Shown here one piece after another: positions 35,934 to 44,501 of a stretch of DNA of 64,000 nucleotides. The notes beneath the pieces are model-generated. The model made no database searches, was not told the DNA's origin, and saw nothing but the letters and a program-made list of their open reading frames with translations. The position numbers and the translations under genes were made by a program. Every line of letters starts with the position of its first letter. The stretch's first letter is position 1. This stretch comes from CAVYXZ01 sp963772595 (GTDB taxonomy: Bacteria > Chloroflexota > Anaerolineae > Aggregatilineales > Phototrophicaceae): the NCBI GenBank assembly GCA_963772595.1, contig CAVYXZ010000014.1, forward strand, positions 248,001 to 312,000, in the 5' to 3' direction.

Positions 35934-37322
35934 ATGTCAAAAAGAACTCTACGTTTCGCTGTTTTGACGGTTGTTGGGCTGCTGCTGGTTGGGGCATTTT
36001 CCACCGCAGCCGCTCAGGACCGCGTTCAAGTCACCTGGTTTGTGGGTCTGGGCCAGGGCACGGATGCCAGCCAGATCGACGCTCAGCAGCAGGTTACTGA
36101 CGACTTCAACGCCAGCCAGGATGAGGTCGAACTGGTGCTGAATGTTTCCGCTGACTACGACACTGGCCGTGACACCCTGAGCACCCTGATCGCCGCTGGT
36201 TCGGCCCCGGACATTATCGGGCCGGTCGGTGTGGGTGGTTCGAATGACTACATCGACCTGTGGGCCGACCTGCAGCCGCTGGTGGACAGCACCGGCTATG
36301 ACCTGAGCCGTTTTGACCCGGCGCTGGTGGACCTGTACCGCACCGATGATGGCAGACTGCTGGGCATCCCCTTCGCCGTTTACCCAAGCCTCACCTTCTA
36401 CAGCCGTGACCTCTTCGACGAAGCAGGTCTGAATTACCCACCGCAGAATTTCGGTGATCCCTATGTGATGCCGGATGGCACCGAGGTGCCCTGGAATTAC
36501 GACACCGTGCGCCAAATCGCCATGATCCTGACCGTGGACTCCAACGGCAACGACGCCACGATGGAAGGCTTCGACCCGGACAACATCGTCCAGTTCGGCT
36601 TCAACTTCCAGTGGAACGGTATGCGCCTGATGTGGACCCAGATGTTCCCCTATGCCTGGTACAACGCAGCCGATAACTCAGTCACCGTCCCGCCGGAATG
36701 GTACACCGCTTCCGAGTGGATCTGGAACGGGGTCTGGACCGATCATTTCTATCCCAACAATGCGTATCAGAACAGTGAACTGCTCAACGCGGGGAACACC
36801 TTCCCGTCGGGCAACGTGGCGATGGCGGTTGTGCCCTCCTGGTACACCTGCTGTCTCGACGACACCGTCGGCAGCTTCGAATGGGATTTCGCCACCGTGC
36901 CGCAGGGCCTGGATGGTGAATATCACGTCGCCACCGACGCGGATACCTTCCGCCTGACCAACCAGAGCAAGAACCCGGAAGCGGCTTTCAAGGCCCTCTC
37001 CTACCTGCTTGGTGACGGTGCTGGCGTGCTGACCCCGCTCTATGGTGCCTTCCCGGCCAACCCGGATTTCCAGCAGCAGTGGGTTGATACGCAGGATGCG
37101 AGGTACCCGATGGGTATAGACTGGCAGCTTGTCATCGACAGTCTGTCGTATAACAACCCCGGTTCGGAACATCACGAATCGTATACGCCCAATTCGACCA
37201 AAGTGACCGACCGTCAGAACGCGCTTCAATCGCTGATTCTGAGCGAAACCGGCGCAGACATCGACATTGACGCAGAGATGGACAAGTTCGTGGCGGACGT
37301 GAACGCCATCGTCAAAGAGTAA
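35934..37322 (+). CDS. Family 1 extracellular sugar-binding protein of ABC transporter
   Basis: This 462-residue protein has a Sec signal peptide, with FAVLTVVGLLLVGAFSTAAA as hydrophobic core and cleavage near AAAQD. The mature domain includes VTWFVGLGQGTDASQIDAQQ, TLIAAGSAPDIIGPVGVGG, LLGIPFAVYPSLTFYSRDLF and WYTASEWIWNGVWTDHFYPN, typical SBP_bac_1 features. SD AGGAAGG precedes the ATG. It is first in the operon with two permeases. Position after the GH4 and kinase genes suggests an amino-sugar or beta-glucoside ligand. Confidence 0.92.
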   Translation: MSKRTLRFAVLTVVGLLLVGAFSTAAAQDRVQVTWFVGLGQGTDASQIDAQQQVTDDFNASQDEVELVLNVSADYDTGRDTLSTLIAAGSAPDIIGPVGVGGSNDYIDLWADLQPLVDSTGYDLSRFDPALVDLYRTDDGRLLGIPFAVYPSLTFYSRDLFDEAGLNYPPQNFGDPYVMPDGTEVPWNYDTVRQIAMILTVDSNGNDATMEGFDPDNIVQFGFNFQWNGMRLMWTQMFPYAWYNAADNSVTVPPEWYTASEWIWNGVWTDHFYPNNAYQNSELLNAGNTFPSGNVAMAVVPSWYTCCLDDTVGSFEWDFATVPQGLDGEYHVATDADTFRLTNQSKNPEAAFKALSYLLGDGAGVLTPLYGAFPANPDFQQQWVDTQDARYPMGIDWQLVIDSLSYNNPGSEHHESYTPNSTKVTDRQNALQSLILSETGADIDIDAEMDKFVADVNAIVKE

Positions 37323-37366
37323 GATCGGAATTGCATCGCCCGTCACCGGGCATGTGATTGACATCT

Positions 37367-37388
37367 GGGGAGGGTTCCGGCCCTCCCC
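37367..37388 (+). promoter_or_regulatory. Intercistronic stem-loop between binding protein and permease genes
   Basis: GGGGAGGG (37367-37374) and CCCTCCCC (37381-37388) form a perfect 8-bp stem with loop TTCCGG, 44 bases after the binding-protein stop. No T-run follows. It probably stabilises the upstream message and lowers permease expression. Confidence 0.65.
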
Positions 37389-37494
37389 TCATCATCGGAC
37401 CTGGAATATGTAACGTCTTGTTCTTATTTATGGGCGATATTGAATTTATTGCGGTATAAAACGTCTCGTATTCGTGAGTCGTGGGAGAAGTCTT

Positions 37495-38463
37495 ATGGCG
37501 ACCATGCAGGACCCCGGAGGCGCGGCCACCCTCGCGGCGGACCAGCCCATTGAAAAACCCAGACGAGGGGATTTGATGCGCCAGCAGCGCATCTGGGGCT
37601 GGATCTTCATGTCCCCCTGGCTGATCGGTTTCATGCTGTTCACTGCGGCCCCCATTGTGGTATCGTTCATTTTCACCTTTACGGAGTTCAATCTTTCGCA
37701 GCCGGACTCGATGAAATTCGTCGGGTTGAAGAACTGGCAGACACTCTTTTCGGATCCCTATGCCATCAATGCGCTGGGCGTAACCTTCAAATTTGCGCTC
37801 ATGGCGGTGCCCTTCTCTCTCGTGATACCCCTGGGCATGGCAATGCTGCTGAACTCCAAATGGCTGGTCGGCAAACGCATCTGGCGCACGCTGTTCTACA
37901 TGCCATACATGGTGCCGCTGGTCTCCGCCATTTTCATCTGGCAGGCCTTCTTCAACGCCCAGACCGGTTGGCTCAACCGCATCTTGGAGGCGTTGGGGGT
38001 CGCCAACCCGCCCAACTGGCTGGATAACGAGACCTGGATTTTGCCTGCGTTTATGCTGTTGGGGGTGTGGGGTGTGGGCAATGCTATGCTCACGATGCTG
38101 GCGACCATGCAGGGGGTCCCCACCGAACTCTACGAGGCGGCGGATGTCGATGGCGCTGGCCCCTGGACCAAGTTCTACAAAATCACCATCCCGATGATCT
38201 CGCCGGTGATTTTCTATAATCTGGTCCTGACAGTTATCGGCCTGATGCAGTATTTTGTCGTGCCCTATATCGTCACTGCGGGCACTGGACGACCTAATAA
38301 TTCTGCCTATTTCTTCAATATGCACCTGTATAAGACCGCCTTTACCTTCTTCGACATGGGCTACGGTGCAACTCAGGCCTGGCTGATCTTCCTGATCGCG
38401 CTTGTGCTGACGCTCGGTCTTTTTGGCACGGCCCGACGTTGGGTCTATTACGCAGGGGGTTAA
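37495..38463 (+). CDS. CUT1-type sugar ABC permease (MalF/UgpA-like)
   Basis: This 322-residue permease has six membrane segments. The first is IWGWIFMSPWLIGFMLFTAA, and LKNWQTLFSDPYAINALGVT is the conserved periplasmic stretch. The EAA loop YEAADVDGAGPWTKFYKITI contacts the ATPase. ATG 37495 behind GGGAGAA was preferred to an in-frame GTG at 37474. It pairs with the permease starting 7 bases downstream. No ATPase is present in the operon. Confidence 0.92.
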   Translation: MATMQDPGGAATLAADQPIEKPRRGDLMRQQRIWGWIFMSPWLIGFMLFTAAPIVVSFIFTFTEFNLSQPDSMKFVGLKNWQTLFSDPYAINALGVTFKFALMAVPFSLVIPLGMAMLLNSKWLVGKRIWRTLFYMPYMVPLVSAIFIWQAFFNAQTGWLNRILEALGVANPPNWLDNETWILPAFMLLGVWGVGNAMLTMLATMQGVPTELYEAADVDGAGPWTKFYKITIPMISPVIFYNLVLTVIGLMQYFVVPYIVTAGTGRPNNSAYFFNMHLYKTAFTFFDMGYGATQAWLIFLIALVLTLGLFGTARRWVYYAGG

Positions 38464-38469
38464 CAAAAA

Positions 38470-39552
38470 ATGGCAAGCCTCACACAAGAATCCAGAGCGA
38501 TAAACACCTCGCCTTATTACAGCGTTCAACTGCGCCGTTTTGGCCTGTACGCCATGATTACGCTGATCGCCCTGATCTTCACTATTGCCTATCTGATGCC
38601 CTTCGGCAATATGATGCTGATCTCGCTCAAGACCCAGGACCAGATGGTCACGAGCGCCAATGGCCCGCTGCTGCCTGTCGAACCGGACTATTTCAACTAC
38701 GAAGGCAAAGACTATCCGATCTACAATGTGCCTACGGACGATGGGGTCAAGCAGTGGGTGCTGGTCAAGAAAGGCCGTCAGGTCAGCCAGTTTATTGACC
38801 CGGCGAACCCGGATGCTGGCCCGATTGATTGGGAAGGCAACTGGCGTGGTCTGGATCCAGCTTACAATCTGGTTCCGCATTGGGAGAACTACCCCACCGC
38901 CTGGGAAATGATCAACTTCCCAATGCTGCTGCGCAATACCTTAGTCATCGCCATCGCAGGTATGATCGGCACGGTGCTCTCCAGCACGGCGGTCGCTTAC
39001 GCCTTTGCGCGCTTCCCGCTCCCTGGCAAGAACATCCTGTTCATCATCCTCATCGGGACAATTATTCTGCCGAGTCAGGTGACGCTGATCCCCACCTACG
39101 CTTTCTTTTCCGCCATCGGCTGGACCGGGACCTGGCTGCCGCTTATCGTGCCGCACTTTTTCGCCAATGCCTTCAACGTCTTCCTGCTGCGCCAGTTCTT
39201 CATGACGCTGCCGCGGGAGCTTGATGAAGCGGCCATGATCGACGGCGCGAATCCCTGGCAGATTCTTATCAAGGTCATCATCCCGCAGGCCTGGGCCGGG
39301 ATCGTCACCGTCGCGTTGTTCCACTTCATCTTCGCCTGGAACGATTACTTCAACCCCTTGATCTACCTGCTGGGCCATCGGGATCTGCTGCCCATCTCAG
39401 TGGGTCTGCAAGCCTTTAACTCACGCTATGGTGGGCGGCCCGAACTGATCCAGGCCACCTCGCTAATGGCATTGATTATTCCGCTGGTGATCTTCTTCTT
39501 TGCCCAACGCATCTTCATGCGCGGCGTCGTCATCACCGGCGTAGAGAAATAG
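38470..39552 (+). CDS. CUT1-type sugar ABC permease (MalG-like) with a large extracytoplasmic insertion
   Basis: This 360-residue permease, against about 275-290 usual, has first membrane segment LYAMITLIALIFTIAYLMPF, followed by ISLKTQDQMVTS. An insertion of about 85 residues comes next (VEPDYFNYEGKDYPIYNVPT through PTAWEMINFP), before LLRNTLVIAIAGMIGTVLSS and the regular core. The EAA loop is DEAAMIDGANPWQILIKVII and the C-terminus QRIFMRGVVITGVEK is typical. The insertion is predicted to face outside and could contact the binding protein. The gene is followed by a strong terminator. Confidence 0.9.
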   Translation: MASLTQESRAINTSPYYSVQLRRFGLYAMITLIALIFTIAYLMPFGNMMLISLKTQDQMVTSANGPLLPVEPDYFNYEGKDYPIYNVPTDDGVKQWVLVKKGRQVSQFIDPANPDAGPIDWEGNWRGLDPAYNLVPHWENYPTAWEMINFPMLLRNTLVIAIAGMIGTVLSSTAVAYAFARFPLPGKNILFIILIGTIILPSQVTLIPTYAFFSAIGWTGTWLPLIVPHFFANAFNVFLLRQFFMTLPRELDEAAMIDGANPWQILIKVIIPQAWAGIVTVALFHFIFAWNDYFNPLIYLLGHRDLLPISVGLQAFNSRYGGRPELIQATSLMALIIPLVIFFFAQRIFMRGVVITGVEK

Positions 39553-39564
39553 ACAGGTTTTCTG

Positions 39565-39601
39565 AGCGGCCTGGTCGAGCAATCTGCCGGGCCGCTTTTT
39601 T
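39565..39601 (+). terminator. Rho-independent terminator
   Basis: AGCGGCCTGG (39565-39574) and CCGGGCCGCT (39587-39596) form a 10-bp stem with one wobble, followed by a run of six T (39596-39601). It ends the sugar ABC operon before the next gene, which has its own ribosome site. Confidence 0.85.
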
Positions 39602-39621
39602 ACAAGACAGAAGGAACCCCC

Positions 39622-40956
39622 ATGTTGAAGACAAAACGTGCAGCCGTCCTGCTGGTGCTGGCACTGCTGGTTTCGCTCGGTCTTCCAGCCAATGCCCAGA
39701 GCGAGACAGGCAAGCTGGTGATCGATGCCAGCCAGGATCTGGGCGCGATCAGCCCTTATGTTTACGGCGCAGGCTACGGTCCGCCAACGCTCGTCCCGGT
39801 GGATATGTACGACTACGCGGCCAATTCCGGCATTACGTATTTCCACTTCCCTGCCGGACAATGGGCCAATGACAACATCCTCCGCCCCACCACGCTCGAC
39901 CTTCATCTGCCGCAGGCCAAAATGTGGGGCATGAAGGTTGGGATGGCGGTGCGTCTGCCGGGCAATGGCGGCACGGTCGAAGAAGCGCAGAATCTGATGC
40001 GCTACGTCATGAGCAAGGAGTATGACGTCCCCTTCTGGAATATCGGCATCGAGCCGGATTGGATCGACGCCTATTACGGTGACGACGCGGAAGACCCCAG
40101 TAGTTGGCACGTGGACCAGTACAACAAGGATTGGCGGACGATTGCCGAAGGGCTGCTGGAGGTCAACCCGGATATTACGCTGACCGGCCCGGACATCAGC
40201 CAGTTCCCGCCGACTGAAAACTCGAGCTATGCGCGCTACGCTGGGCTGCGTGACTGGGTGCGCTCCTTCCTGGAAGCCAACGGCGATCTGGTCGATATTG
40301 TGTCGATTCACCGCTACCCCTTCCCGCTCACGCGCACCTCCATCACCACGATTGACCAGATGCGCCACAACACGGCGGAATGGGGCGATCTGGTCGATAA
40401 CCTGCGCGCGACCGCCCGTGAAGCCACCGGCAGGGACATCCCGGTCGCCATCACCGAAGCCAATTCGCACTGGTCCAATTCTTGCTGCGGCGAGGCTACG
40501 CCCGATTCTTTCTACAACGGCGTCTGGTGGGCCGATGTCCTGGGGCGCTTGATCGAGAAAGACGTCACTATCGTCTCCTATTTCGATTTCGTCTCCACCG
40601 CCACCACCGGTTATTTCGGTCTGCTCTCACGTGAAGGCCCGCGCCCAACCTATTACGTCTACCAGTTGTACCAGCGCTTCGGTACGGAACGGGTCTACAG
40701 CGACTCAGCAGACCCTGATGTTTCAGTATACGCAGCGCTGCGCGAGGACGGCACGCTGACGCTCATGGTGGTCAACCTGGGGCCGGATGAGGCCAGCAAA
40801 ACGCTGGACCTCAACGGCTACAGCCCGGCGGGCGAAGCGGAGGTCTGGCGCTATTCGACCGATCACATGGGCGAGCAGATCGAACCGGAAGACGTCAGCG
40901 GCGGCATCACCGTGCCGGGCCAATCCGTGACGCTCTACATCATCCCGGCGGCCTGA
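39622..40956 (+). CDS. Secreted clan GH-A glycoside hydrolase-like protein
   Basis: This 444-residue protein has a Sec signal peptide (AAVLLVLALLVSLGLPANAQ). The TIM-barrel part resembles GH39/GH51/GH30-type retaining enzymes. Conserved Glu residues are in WNIGIEPDWIDAYY (acid/base position) and VAITEANSHWSN (nucleophile position), with SIHRYPFPL between. A C-terminal beta domain begins near DVSVYAALREDGTLTLMVVN. The exact family cannot be fixed by eye. Secretion plus the following GH18 suggests breakdown of glycans outside the cell for the upstream transporter. GAAGGAACCCCC precedes the ATG. Confidence 0.8.
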   Translation: MLKTKRAAVLLVLALLVSLGLPANAQSETGKLVIDASQDLGAISPYVYGAGYGPPTLVPVDMYDYAANSGITYFHFPAGQWANDNILRPTTLDLHLPQAKMWGMKVGMAVRLPGNGGTVEEAQNLMRYVMSKEYDVPFWNIGIEPDWIDAYYGDDAEDPSSWHVDQYNKDWRTIAEGLLEVNPDITLTGPDISQFPPTENSSYARYAGLRDWVRSFLEANGDLVDIVSIHRYPFPLTRTSITTIDQMRHNTAEWGDLVDNLRATAREATGRDIPVAITEANSHWSNSCCGEATPDSFYNGVWWADVLGRLIEKDVTIVSYFDFVSTATTGYFGLLSREGPRPTYYVYQLYQRFGTERVYSDSADPDVSVYAALREDGTLTLMVVNLGPDEASKTLDLNGYSPAGEAEVWRYSTDHMGEQIEPEDVSGGITVPGQSVTLYIIPAA

Positions 40957-40961
40957 ACGCC

Positions 40962-41942
40962 ATGAAACGCCTGCTCATCGTACTCGTTTTGCTGCTGGCG
41001 AGCAGTGTTCAGGCTCAGGAAGCCGGGCCTGAGTGGCCGGATCAGTTCTATGCGCCTTATGTCTTCGCGGGCAACTATCCGCTGGCTTATCTGATGGACC
41101 AGACCGGCATCCAGTTCTATACGATGGCCTTCGTCCTGGGACGTCCCGACGAATGTCTGGCCTCCTGGCAGGGCGGCCAATCTGTCGAGCGGCAGCCGAT
41201 GATGCTCAACGACCTGGAGAAGCTGCGCGCACAGGGCGGTGACGTCATCATCTCCTTCGGCGGTTGGTCCGGCGATGAACTGGCGATGGTCTGCCCGGAT
41301 GTCGAAAGCCTGACAGCACAGTATCAGGCCGTGATCGACACCTACGGCGTCACGCGGCTGGACTTTGACATCGAGGGCGACGAGATCGACGACGCCGACT
41401 CCATCGCCCGCCGCTCAGAGGCGCTCGCCATGCTGCAAGCTGCTTCACCCGACCCGCTGTACATCAGCTTTACCCTGCCGGTGGCTCCGTTTGGACTCAC
41501 CGAGGCGGGCCTGACCGTGCTGCAATCGGCGCTCGATGCCGGGGTCGATTTCGACGTCGTCAACATCATGACGATGGACTATGGCGGCGATTATCCCGCC
41601 GACCAGATGGGACCGCTGAGCATCCAGGCGGCGCAAAGTACGGTCGCTCAGTTAGCGGACCTCTTCCCCGACACAAGCGAAGCTGAACGCTGGGCCATGA
41701 TCGGACTCACGCCGATGATTGGCCTGAACGATACCGCGCCGCAAACCTTTAACCTGGATGACGCGGCGCTGATCCTCGATTTCGCCCAGGAGAAGCGCAT
41801 CCGTCAGCTTGCTATGTGGAACATCAACCGCGATAAAGCCTGTCCGCTCGGCAGCAGTGGCGTGATGAACAATTGCAGCGGCGTCGAGCAGGACGATTTC
41901 GCTTATTCCAGCATACTCAACCGGATCAATGATCGTGACTGA
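40962..41942 (+). CDS. Secreted GH18-family chitinase-like protein
   Basis: This 326-residue protein has signal peptide MKRLLIVLVLLLASSVQAQE. The GH18 signature appears as RLDFDIEGDEIDD (DxxDxDxE pattern with the catalytic Glu). GGDVIISFGGWSG, VNIMTMDYGGDYP and LAMWNINRDKACP are further family landmarks, nearest the PF-ChiA-like subgroup. It probably hydrolyses beta-1,4-linked N-acetylglucosamine polymers, which matches the GlcNAc-kinase-like gene upstream. It starts 5 bases after the preceding gene and overlaps the PIG-V-like gene by 14 bases. Confidence 0.85.
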   Translation: MKRLLIVLVLLLASSVQAQEAGPEWPDQFYAPYVFAGNYPLAYLMDQTGIQFYTMAFVLGRPDECLASWQGGQSVERQPMMLNDLEKLRAQGGDVIISFGGWSGDELAMVCPDVESLTAQYQAVIDTYGVTRLDFDIEGDEIDDADSIARRSEALAMLQAASPDPLYISFTLPVAPFGLTEAGLTVLQSALDAGVDFDVVNIMTMDYGGDYPADQMGPLSIQAAQSTVAQLADLFPDTSEAERWAMIGLTPMIGLNDTAPQTFNLDDAALILDFAQEKRIRQLAMWNINRDKACPLGSSGVMNNCSGVEQDDFAYSSILNRINDRD

Positions 41943-43185
41943 CACCAGCATTCCCTTTCGCAAGCTCATCCTTCTATGGCTGGCCTGGGCCATCCTCGTG
42001 ATCGGCTTCCAGGCCCTGGTCGATTGGCGGCTCCAACCGGCGCGGCCCGACGAATCTACCGGATGGACCGCTGATGAAACCCAGGCCGACAGCCAGGATG
42101 GCAAGATTTACCTGCTGGACCCCTTCATGAACGCCCAGGTCTCCTGGGATTCGGAATATTATCTCTCCATTGCCGTAGGCGGTTATGACGACCCGGACAT
42201 GCGCCTGATTGAGGTGCGCGACGGCAACCTGCGCAGCCGAGTCCGGCAGAATTTCGCCTTCTTCCCGCTCTATCCCCAGGTGATGCACTATGTCAGCCTG
42301 CCGCTGAGCATATTGGGCATGACCCCGATTGCCACCGCCACGCTAGCCGGGGTCCTGGTGTCGCTGCTGGGCACCCTGGGCGGCATGATCGGTCTTTACG
42401 ACCTGACCTGCGAGCATCTGGGCGAAGCCGGAGCCTTACGCGCGGTCTTTTATATGCTCATCTTCCCGACCGGCTTCTTCCTGGCGCAGGTCTATACCGA
42501 AGGCCTGTTCATCGGTCTGGCCTTTGGCAGCCTGGCTCTGATCCATCACAAGCGCTGGCTGGCTGCTGGCGCACTGGCCGCCCTGGCAACCTGGACCCGC
42601 TCGGTAGGCGCGGCACTGGTGGTTCCGCTGGCGCTGGCCTGGCTGCAAACGGTCGATTGGCGCAGGCTGCGCGAGGCGTGGCGGGCTGCGCTGATCCCGC
42701 TGGTGGCGATTCTGCTGCCGGTCGGGGCCTATCTGATCTTCCGCCAGATCATGGGCCACAACTTTGACCTCATTCAGGATCAATACTTCGGACGCCGCTT
42801 CCTGAACATGATCGTCAACCCGCCCGGTGTGGAGTGGGGCGTCAACAACATGCTGACCGCCTTTCGCGCCCCGTCTGACTACACACAGATGTTTATTTAC
42901 TATTTGCTGGAGATTGCCAGCCTCATGTTGGCCCTGGTCGCCTGCATGTTCACGCTGCGGCGCTATACCGGGCTGGCCCTGTTCAGCCTGGCGGTGCTGT
43001 TCATCTCGGTAACGAGCGGCGCACCGCAGAGTTTGATTCGCTACGTGCTGGTGGTCCCCTCGCTGTTCATCTTCCTGGCGACCCTGGGCAAGCACTTCGT
43101 CTTCGACCGCGCCTGGACGATCCTCAGCCTGCTGCTAATGAGCATGGAAGTGGCGCTCTTCACCTGGGATATGTGGGTCGCATAA
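41929..43185 (+). CDS. PIG-V/mannosyltransferase-like integral membrane protein
   Basis: This 418-residue protein has about ten hydrophobic segments. The loop after the first segment has VSWDSEYYLSIAVGGY and QNFAFFPLYPQVMHYV, the acidic-aromatic pattern of PIG-V-type and related GT-C mannosyltransferases. FYMLIFPTGFFLAQVYTEGL and FAFGSL-like helices follow. It would use a lipid-linked sugar donor on the outer face. The start overlaps the GH18 gene; a GTG two codons later is possible. The acceptor is unknown. Confidence 0.75.
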   Translation: MIVTDTSIPFRKLILLWLAWAILVIGFQALVDWRLQPARPDESTGWTADETQADSQDGKIYLLDPFMNAQVSWDSEYYLSIAVGGYDDPDMRLIEVRDGNLRSRVRQNFAFFPLYPQVMHYVSLPLSILGMTPIATATLAGVLVSLLGTLGGMIGLYDLTCEHLGEAGALRAVFYMLIFPTGFFLAQVYTEGLFIGLAFGSLALIHHKRWLAAGALAALATWTRSVGAALVVPLALAWLQTVDWRRLREAWRAALIPLVAILLPVGAYLIFRQIMGHNFDLIQDQYFGRRFLNMIVNPPGVEWGVNNMLTAFRAPSDYTQMFIYYLLEIASLMLALVACMFTLRRYTGLALFSLAVLFISVTSGAPQSLIRYVLVVPSLFIFLATLGKHFVFDRAWTILSLLLMSMEVALFTWDMWVA

Positions 43186-43429
43186 TTGCATGGCAATGGG
43201 CCAAAATCCCTATAGTGCAAATTCGCAGTCTGTGTTACACTTAATTCCGCAATGTGGAAAGTAACAGAGACAATATCGTCTCATCCACATCGGTGCAGTG
43301 GTTGAGCACCCATACGCCCAGGTGAGAAACAAAAATTTGCGACACATCAACACCACCTTGTGCGGTTTGTTGGCGCGATTCTCAAGTGGCAATGGCAAAA
43401 CCCGAGCATTTGATCAGGAGTAAATCGCA
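43186..43429 (+). promoter_or_regulatory. Long 5' leader region of the cold-shock gene
   Basis: These 244 bases contain no gene. Long leaders are usual for cspA-type mRNAs, where structure changes with temperature. A candidate promoter is TTGCAT (43186-43191) and TATAGT (43211-43216), but its 19-base spacing is poor. AGGAG lies 8-12 bases before the ATG. Confidence 0.4.
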
Positions 43430-43642
43430 ATGGCAGAACGTGTACAAGGTACGGTGAAGTGGTTTAACGGCGATAAGGGCTACGGCTTTATCACCCAGGA
43501 AAATGGTCCCGATCTCTTCGTTCACTACTCGGAGATTCAGGGTGGCGGCTACCGCTCCCTCAACGATGGTGATCGCGTTGAGTTCGAGATCACCGAGGGC
43601 AAAAAAGGTAAGCAGGCCAGCGCCGTTACCGTCATCAGCTAA
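43430..43642 (+). CDS. Cold-shock domain protein
   Basis: This 70-residue protein is a single CSD beta-barrel. RNP1 is KGYGFIT and RNP2 is DLFVHYSEI, with the start VQGTVKWFNGDKGYGFITQE. It binds single-stranded RNA/DNA and melts RNA structure. FVHYSEI carries Tyr where FVHFSAI is usual, a mild change. Its leader is long and a strong terminator follows, so it is monocistronic. The family is certain; cold induction is not shown. Confidence 0.96.
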   Translation: MAERVQGTVKWFNGDKGYGFITQENGPDLFVHYSEIQGGGYRSLNDGDRVEFEITEGKKGKQASAVTVIS

Positions 43643-43664
43643 TCGTTTTTCCGCAACACACAAG

Positions 43665-43695
43665 ACCCGCTTCTGATACCAGAGGCGGGTTTTTT
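43665..43695 (+). terminator. Rho-independent terminator after cold-shock gene
   Basis: ACCCGC-T-TCTG and CAGA-G-GCGGGT form a stem around ATAC, followed by six or seven T at 43690-43695. Confidence 0.88.
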
Positions 43696-43754
43696 GATTC
43701 CCGCGTTTTCATATACACTGAGGGCGTCGTATCGTTTGTGTTAAGGAGTCTGTC

Positions 43755-44498
43755 GTGAGAAGTCTGAGATTTACTGTATACGTGATCGCTCTGCTGCTCC
43801 TCGCCACGCTGGTCAGCGCCCAGGACGAGCCGATGCCCATCGAAAGCGGTGACGTCGAAATCACCAGCGGCGGCCAGGCCTACCAGTCCTATCTGGCTGC
43901 GCCCACCGGCGAAGGCCCCTACCCCGGTATCGTACTGGTTCACTCCTTCAACGGCATGGAACCCGGCTACCGCACGATGACCGACGAATTTGCAGCGCAG
44001 GGCTTCGTCGTGCTGGCCGTCGGTTGGCAGACCTTCGAGCGCAGCCCCTCCGACGACACAGTGGCGCAGCTCCTGCAAGACAGCGTGGCCTTTCTGAGCG
44101 CCAGAGACGACGTCGATGCCGAACGTCTCGGCCTGACCGGTTTCTGCGCCGGTGGACGCTACACCATGCTCTTCCTGCCGCAGATCGACGCCTTCGGCGC
44201 GGGCGTGGCCTGGTACGGTTTCCCCAACAACGCCAACCCGCAGGCCCCGGTCGATTTCATTGACCAGCTTGACGCCCCGATGCTCATCATTCACGGCACG
44301 GAGGACAGCGCCAGCCCCATCGAAGATATTTATGCCTACGCGGGCCAACTGCGCGCCGCCCGCAAATACTTCGAACTCAAGGTTTACTATGGCGAGCCGC
44401 ACGGCTTCATGCTCAGCGGCGGCCAGCTTCGAACGGATGAGGTGGCGCAGAGCGCGATGGACGAGATGGTCAGCTTCTTCCGGCGCAAACTGGGCTGA
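43755..44498 (+). CDS. Dienelactone hydrolase family protein, exported
   Basis: This 247-residue alpha/beta hydrolase starts at GTG 43755 behind AAGGAG. The signal peptide is RFTVYVIALLLLATLVSAQD. The catalytic triad is visible: nucleophile Cys in GFCAGG, Asp in HGTEDSASP and His in GEPHGFML. PGIVLVHSFNGMEPGYR is the oxyanion region. DLH-family enzymes hydrolyse esters and lactones; the natural substrate here is not known. It is alone on its strand between the cold-shock gene and a convergent oxidoreductase gene. Confidence 0.9.
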   Translation: MRSLRFTVYVIALLLLATLVSAQDEPMPIESGDVEITSGGQAYQSYLAAPTGEGPYPGIVLVHSFNGMEPGYRTMTDEFAAQGFVVLAVGWQTFERSPSDDTVAQLLQDSVAFLSARDDVDAERLGLTGFCAGGRYTMLFLPQIDAFGAGVAWYGFPNNANPQAPVDFIDQLDAPMLIIHGTEDSASPIEDIYAYAGQLRAARKYFELKVYYGEPHGFMLSGGQLRTDEVAQSAMDEMVSFFRRKLG

Positions 44499-44501
44499 TG
44501 T

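Noticed and set aside
37312..38880. Minus-strand open frame of 522 codons
   Set aside because: It lies antisense to two well-supported permease genes, has biased, Gln/His/Arg-rich sequence and no domain. It is a shadow of the coding frame.
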